DNA of 64,000 nucleotides, from positions 10,041,256 to 10,105,255 of the forward strand of contig NC_077248.1 in NCBI RefSeq assembly GCF_947179165.1, read 5' to 3'. Every line of letters starts with the position of its first letter. The stretch's first letter is position 1. A program made the translations under genes and the position numbers. Shown piece after piece: positions 59,222-64,000 of this stretch. Source of the DNA: Solanum dulcamara (Eukaryota; Streptophyta; Magnoliopsida; Solanales; Solanaceae). The notes beneath the pieces were generated by a model. That model saw only the letters and a list, made by a program, of their open reading frames with translations. It made no database searches and was not told the origin of the DNA.

Positions 59222-62200
59222 ATGTCGTTTTACATTGATGGTGAGGCTTCAAAGGTTCCTTTTTTACTCCATTTCTTCAAGTTTACAACTCCTTTTTTTT
59301 TTTTTTAACTTTCTTGTTATTATTGCTTCATAGTAATTTTTTGTGATTCTTTTTTGTGTTGTTGTTAGCTATGGAAGAGGATTTGTACGGAGATTGCAAT
59401 AGAAATTAATCTTCTTTCGGAGAACTGGAAGTATATTCTTGGAGGTTTGATATTTCAGGTTCATATTGATCATCAACCTCTATTTTCTTTGTTGCTTGGT
59501 TAGTAAGGCATTATTTCCCAATTTTTCTTGTATATGAATATAGATGATTCGTGTAACTAATTTGAGATAGAGGCATTTTAGTATAGTAGTCTTTGTTGTA
59601 TGTAAGGTATGTGGCACATAAAAGAATTACTCTCTCCGTTTCAATTCATGTGACAAAGTTTGACTCTGCCCGGAGTTTAAGTGAAAAAAGCAAGACTTTT
59701 GAAACTTGTGGTGGTTAAACATAAATATGATTCTAAATATAGAAATAAATTATTCTTTTTTTAACGAAAAAATGAAGGAATATCACATAAATTGGAACAG
59801 AGGGACTATTTTGTTTAGTGGGAGGGTGGGTTGGTTTTAGTTGAAGATACTAGGAGTCGTTGATCATAGATTGTGACTTGATTATCTATTCAACCAGATG
59901 TGTAAATTAATAATCTTCTTTTACTTATCTACAAAATTATGGCTCATCTTCTTTAAAGACCTATATAAGTTTAGGTTTAAACTTAATAATCTTAAAAAAG
60001 AAATTGAATCTTGGTTCAGTCTCTTCACTCTGAATATTTGCCTAGTCGATAGTTTCTTTCTTCAATACTTTCTGTTTTCTTTATTGTGTCTAGGGGCAGG
60101 GAGGAGAAGGGGGAAGAGGTAAGAAGCGGAAGTTTGAGCAATCAAATTCTGCATTTTCTTTCACCTCTTATTGAATGATGCAATTTCTTATTATTTTATT
60201 TTTTTTGCATAACTAGCTGCTGTTGAAAGTGATTCAGGCTACTATTTGTCATTGTCATATTTGATAAATCATTTCCCTTTTAGTTGTTCCGTAATTGTTT
60301 TTCTTCATGACCTTAGTTCTTATTAAATCTACCAAGTTGTAAAATATATCACCTTTTGTCAGTACATACATGGACTTGCTGCTCGAGGGGTTCACTACAT
60401 ACATCGGCCTGGACCTACTCTTCAGGATGTCGGCTTCTTTCTTCTTCTGGTTGGTTTTATTGATTGTTGGTTCTCTTTATCTCCACTCCCTCGGGATATG
60501 CTCACTCATTTTCTTCCTTTTACTTTTTTTGTTTTTAAAATGAGAACTCCAGCAGCTTGGGCAAGACAAAGGTTACATAAGTGAAACTGTATTCACCACA
60601 CTCTCTCTGTCTTTTGTCTTGGTGAGTTGATTTTGGTAATTTTCAGTCACCAACTAATGCTGAATCTAACTATGGAATATTTCCATAACTTCCAACTGAT
60701 TTTGGAGATTTTAGTCAGTTGGAATTTTCAGTTTATTTGTCATTTAGGTTTTGATATTGTATCTAATTGTTCTAACACTTACTCATGTTTTTACACAGTG
60801 GCTTACTCATGTTTTTACACAGTAGACATTCCATCCTTTCTTTTTCAAGATCAAAAAGATCTATGCAGTTCTGATATGGTGCAGGGTCTTGGCTTTCTTA
60901 GCTGTAAGTGACCAGTTCTCTTGAGCGTCATTCTTGTGTTGTTTCATATGTGAAAGTCTCAATGAGTTTCAACTTATCGAAGAAAAAAAGAAGAAAAGTC
61001 TCATGGAATCTCATAATTTATATATTCAGTTTAAATGTTGGTCAAGAATCAAGATAACTTTTAATTCTCATCATGAATGCGTCACTATTTTTCCATAGGG
61101 TTACCCACAAATTAGAGAACATTTAGAGAGAAGTCATAGTATCCAATATGATCTGCTAAGTCGTTGACTGATTGTTCACTACAGGCTTGTCAGTTCCTTC
61201 GGATCATAACATTCTACTCTACACAGCTTCCTGGTCCAAATTATCACTGTCGTGAGGTAAAGACCTGTCTCATTTGGTTGATAATTGATGTGCCAGTTTG
61301 CACTTTCTGTTGTCTATGAGCTGCATGTTATGTTAACTGTCTATCTTATGATATTGCAGGGTTCAAACCTTGCCACGTTGCCTCCTCCGAATAGTGTTTT
61401 AGAAGTTCTGTTGATTAATTGTGAGATATATTTTGCCTTCCCTCACTGTATTTTGTCAATTGTTCTCATTACAATGTACTTATGTTATGTTTATGAATGT
61501 GCAGTTCCTAGGGGCATGCTTTACGGTTGTGGTGATCTGATATTTTCATCTCATATGATATTCTCTCTCGTCTTTGTGCGGACATATCATAAATACGGGA
61601 CACGAAGGTGGTATATTAGCGGTTGTATACTCTATAATATTCTCGTTTGGTAGTACAGTCTGATAATCAGATTAGAGTTCTGTTTCCCAGTGAATGCAGA
61701 CACACTATATTATCTCTCATTTACAGTCTTATTTTCTTAGGTTTTCTGAGATGCAGTTGTTGTTGTTTGGTTTTCTGTAATTTAAAATCGATGCCCTAAA
61801 AACAAAGAAGGCTTGAATTAAGTGTTTTACCACAGCCAGAAGTTGTTGGTGATTGCTCAATTTGATTCTACAGATTTATAAAATTGTTTGCTTGGTTAGC
61901 TGTTATTTCAGAGCTTCTTGATTGTTGCATCCCGCAAACATTACACTGTGGACGTTGTTGTGGCTTGGTGAGTGGAACCCTCACCTTGAAAATCTGTGTT
62001 GGAACGTTTGTTTGCAAATAATATTATCTGACTTGATTGAGCCCTATTACTTTGTAACAGGTACACTGTTAATCTAGTAGTGTTCGTTGACAAACAGTTG
62101 CCAGGTTTAGCATCCTAATCCTCACATTGAGTGAATTTCATTTTGGCTACTTCCTCCACCTGCCCCTTTCTTGTTTTTTGCTTAGAAGGGAAGGATAAAC

Positions 62201-62349
62201 AATTTTCTGAAGCACTGTACTTTCTTCCAGAACTGCCTGACCGCACTAGTGTAGTGTTGGCTCTACCACTGAGCAAAGATAGCAAGACTAAGGAAGAGAA
62301 TCACAAACTTCTGAATGGAAATTCTGGAGATCCTGCAGAATGGAAGTAG
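59222..62349 (+). pseudogene. IPCS: Inositol phosphorylceramide synthase, probably disabled
   Basis: Plant IPCS moves inositol phosphate from phosphatidylinositol to ceramide in the Golgi. Eleven exons: 59222-59254, 59369-59458, 60363-60449, 60553-60621, 60826-60903, 61185-61256, 61360-61420, 61505-61607, 61874-61967, 62061-62104, 62231-62349. Recognisable motifs are [42 protein letters not shown] (catalytic His) and, in shifted frame, SRKHYTVDVVVAW (catalytic His and Asp). Problems: the Trp expected first in exon 5 is TAG (60823-60825), avoidable only if splicing uses that TAG as the acceptor. One extra T at 61906-61908 shifts the frame in exon 9 before the second His. The C-terminal tail stops early at 62349, with matching tail residues visible about 40 bases later. 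Family length is about 300 residues. Confidence 0.85.
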
Positions 62350-62627
62350 AGAAGCGTTCTGGATTTTGTATAGGTGTGCATAACCCAAATTAGTGAAAAG
62401 ATCATTGAGCATGGGAGCACAGTGCATGTTGAAGCAGTGATGAATGGTGTATCTACGATACATGGACTGCAACTAACCGAATATGGTAAAAGGCACTTCT
62501 GTGCAATATCATCACAAGGTTGGTTTGACAAATGATTCCTGATGTTTCTCCAAGTTCAATGCTGTTGATGTATCCATGTTCCCTTTGGTAAAAATTATCA
62601 AATGTATAATGGATTCCATCTTTAGTC

Positions 62628-62633
62628 AATAAA
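62628..62633 (+). terminator. Poly(A) signal of IPCS
   Basis: AATAAA about 280 bp after the stop, the first canonical signal downstream of it that I noticed. Confidence 0.5.
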
Positions 62634-62679
62634 TTATCTTTTTAGTTTGTACTCTCAAAGTTCTTGTGTTGCATCCCTC

Positions 62680-62801
62680 CTTCTGTCGAGGGTCTATCAA
62701 AAGCAACCTCTCTACCTCTACAAGACAAGGGTAAGGCTTCATACTCACTACCATCCTCAGAATTCACTTGTGGGAGTACACTCAATATGTTGAAGTTGTA
62801 T
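62680..62801 (+). mobile_element. SINE (TS/Au-like)
   Basis: Contains CTGTCGAGGGTCTATC, then GCAACCTCTCTACCTCTAC, and ends in tgttgaagttgta, all in the usual SINE order. Diverged copy of the same family as 49766-49890. Confidence 0.75.
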
Positions 62802-63533
62802 TTTTGGCTTCTAATTTTTTCAGAATTTGAGTCTAGCCATCGATTAGTTGGAGTGACAACACTAAGAAATGTTTTGAATTTCTGTAGAGGCAACACTAGT
62901 GAATCCTTCCCATATGTCAAGTCTTAGATCCAAGCGTTGGTGGATAAAGTTATTGTTACTTGTGTTGGTAGAAGGTAGTAGGTGTTAGGTAAGTCACATA
63001 TGCTAATCGGAATGCTACTGTCAAATTAGAAAAAGGGATGAAAATGAAGTGCTCTCTCTGACTAGAAATTTAGCACAGATGACTAATGACTAGCAAAAGT
63101 GACTGGGATAGATATCTGCTTAATCTTACAGTTGATGCAACATGGGATGTAAAGAGCATGTAATGTTCCTCCATGCAACAGTGGCATGGGTCAGTAGATA
63201 CAATTGAATGCCTTGTCCCATATTTAAATCTATGGATGGCCAATTACCTCTTTGCTAGAAGGTTTACTTAAAAAGATGGAGACTGCACCAAACAGCACAT
63301 GAAACTTCTTGCTCTTCTAGCAGTGAGTGTTTGGTTGTTGCAATGCTCTATTTCTATGGACACGATAGCCCATATCTGCCTTGTTTTGTTCATTCCATGT
63401 GAAACTACATTTTGGGATCATTTGTTTCGCATACTAGTTATGTTGGGATTATAATGTAGATATTTTTAGCGCAATAATGTGATTGGTATGCAGAAATTGA
63501 CAATGTAGGGATTGTTATGTTTAACCTTCAAAA
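62802..63533. other. Unassigned intergenic DNA
   Basis: No gene or repeat that I can support. Confidence 0.4.
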
Positions 63534-63716
63534 TTAGCTAAAACACCATGTCACATTTCCACCATTAAGTAAACACTTACGAGTGAGTCTGTTACATTGG
63601 AGGAGCGGTAGATCAGAGGAAAAAAATGTCCAAATCCTTTGAGCAACTTCATTGTATAAGAAGACATGCTCCATATATTTATCCTTTGGTTGCATACAAC
63701 AAACGCTTTTTGACAA
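63534..63716 (-). pseudogene. LINE zinc-finger (zf-RVT) fragment
   Basis: The minus-strand frame reads CCMQPKDKYMEHVFLYNEVA...IWTFF. This is the zinc-binding region found after plant LINE reverse transcriptase, with the usual EH-F and A--IW spacing. No RT is seen upstream, so it is a short remnant. Confidence 0.65.
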
Positions 63717-64000
63717 TTACAACTCCAAATCCAAATATCATATCATGCAATGGGATTACTAACTTAAAGGTAAAACATTTACACGAAATCCTCGAAAATG
63801 AAGACTTATCTTTGAAGTGTTGGACGCTTCTCCAGGTTTTCTTGGTGGAGGAGATGTCTCAACTTCTATCGACAATCCCATTTATGACAAGTCTCGATGT
63901 TTTCTTGGTGGAGGAGATGTCTCAACCTCTATCGACAATCCCATTTATGACAAGTCTCGAGGTTTTCTTGGTGGAGGAGATGTCTCAACCTCTATCGACA
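63626..64000 (+). other. Open frame running off the window
   Basis: ATG at 63626 opens 125 codons with no stop before the window ends. Its first 30 codons overlap the LINE fragment on the opposite strand. The last 55 codons are the 63-bp repeat, which encodes a 21-residue unit containing FLVEEMSQPLSTIPFMTSLE. I recognise no domain. It may be a fortuitous frame or the start of a repeat protein continuing outside. Confidence 0.3.
63836..64000 (+). repeat. 63-bp tandem array, truncated by window end
   Basis: 2.6 nearly identical units start at 63836, 63899 and 63962 with GTTTTCTTGGTGGAGGAGAT. By eye only about three positions differ, so the expansion is recent. Confidence 0.95.

Overview
The window looks like nuclear DNA of a flowering plant, most likely a nightshade (Solanaceae). 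It is AT-rich and dense in LTR retrotransposons. It carries Ogre/Tat Gypsy elements, a Copia element, L1-type LINE pieces and tRNA-derived SINEs of a type I associate with Solanaceae. The few host exons have introns with ordinary GT-AG borders. The family calls rest on motif recognition, not on database searches.

Positions 830-47033 (about 46 kb) are one nest of LTR retrotransposons, four deep. Outermost is Copia element D (minus strand, 835-47028). Inside its RNase H sequence sits element A (plus, 1708-44580), a non-autonomous Gypsy with 2.2-kb LTRs and a Met-tRNA-type primer site. Inside A's left LTR sits element C (minus, about 2404-37551), an Ogre/Tat Gypsy that keeps ORF1, gag, protease, RT, RNase H and integrase sequence, all but ORF1 damaged. 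Inside C's reverse transcriptase sits element B (plus, 10589-25135), a very young non-autonomous element with 5.49-kb LTRs. The insertion order is D, A, C, B. Target duplications support D (imperfect), A (one mismatch) and B (perfect). The left edge of C has been lost in a deletion. B and C share both LTR termini, a tRNA-Arg-type primer site, a second copy of that site 73 nt inside the LTR end, and a motif present three times in each internal region. I infer that B is a non-autonomous partner of C-like elements.

Positions 47034-57400 hold small repeats and a split minus-strand gene for a protein with a UVR motif and a SnoaL/NTF2-like domain (three coding exons, 276 residues, plus a 5' UTR exon). 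Its 4.55-kb intron holds a SINE, a LINE fragment and an LTR-like piece. A 1.7-kb intergenic stretch with MITE-like repeats separates it from a divergent plus-strand gene at 59222-62349. That gene is recognisable in 11 exons as inositol phosphorylceramide synthase (IPCS). It carries an in-frame stop at a splice acceptor, a one-base frameshift ahead of the catalytic His/Asp exon, and an altered C-terminus, so it is probably a pseudogene unless the assembly is wrong.

Positions 62634-64000 hold a SINE, a LINE zinc-finger fragment and a 63-bp tandem array that runs off the window in an open reading frame.
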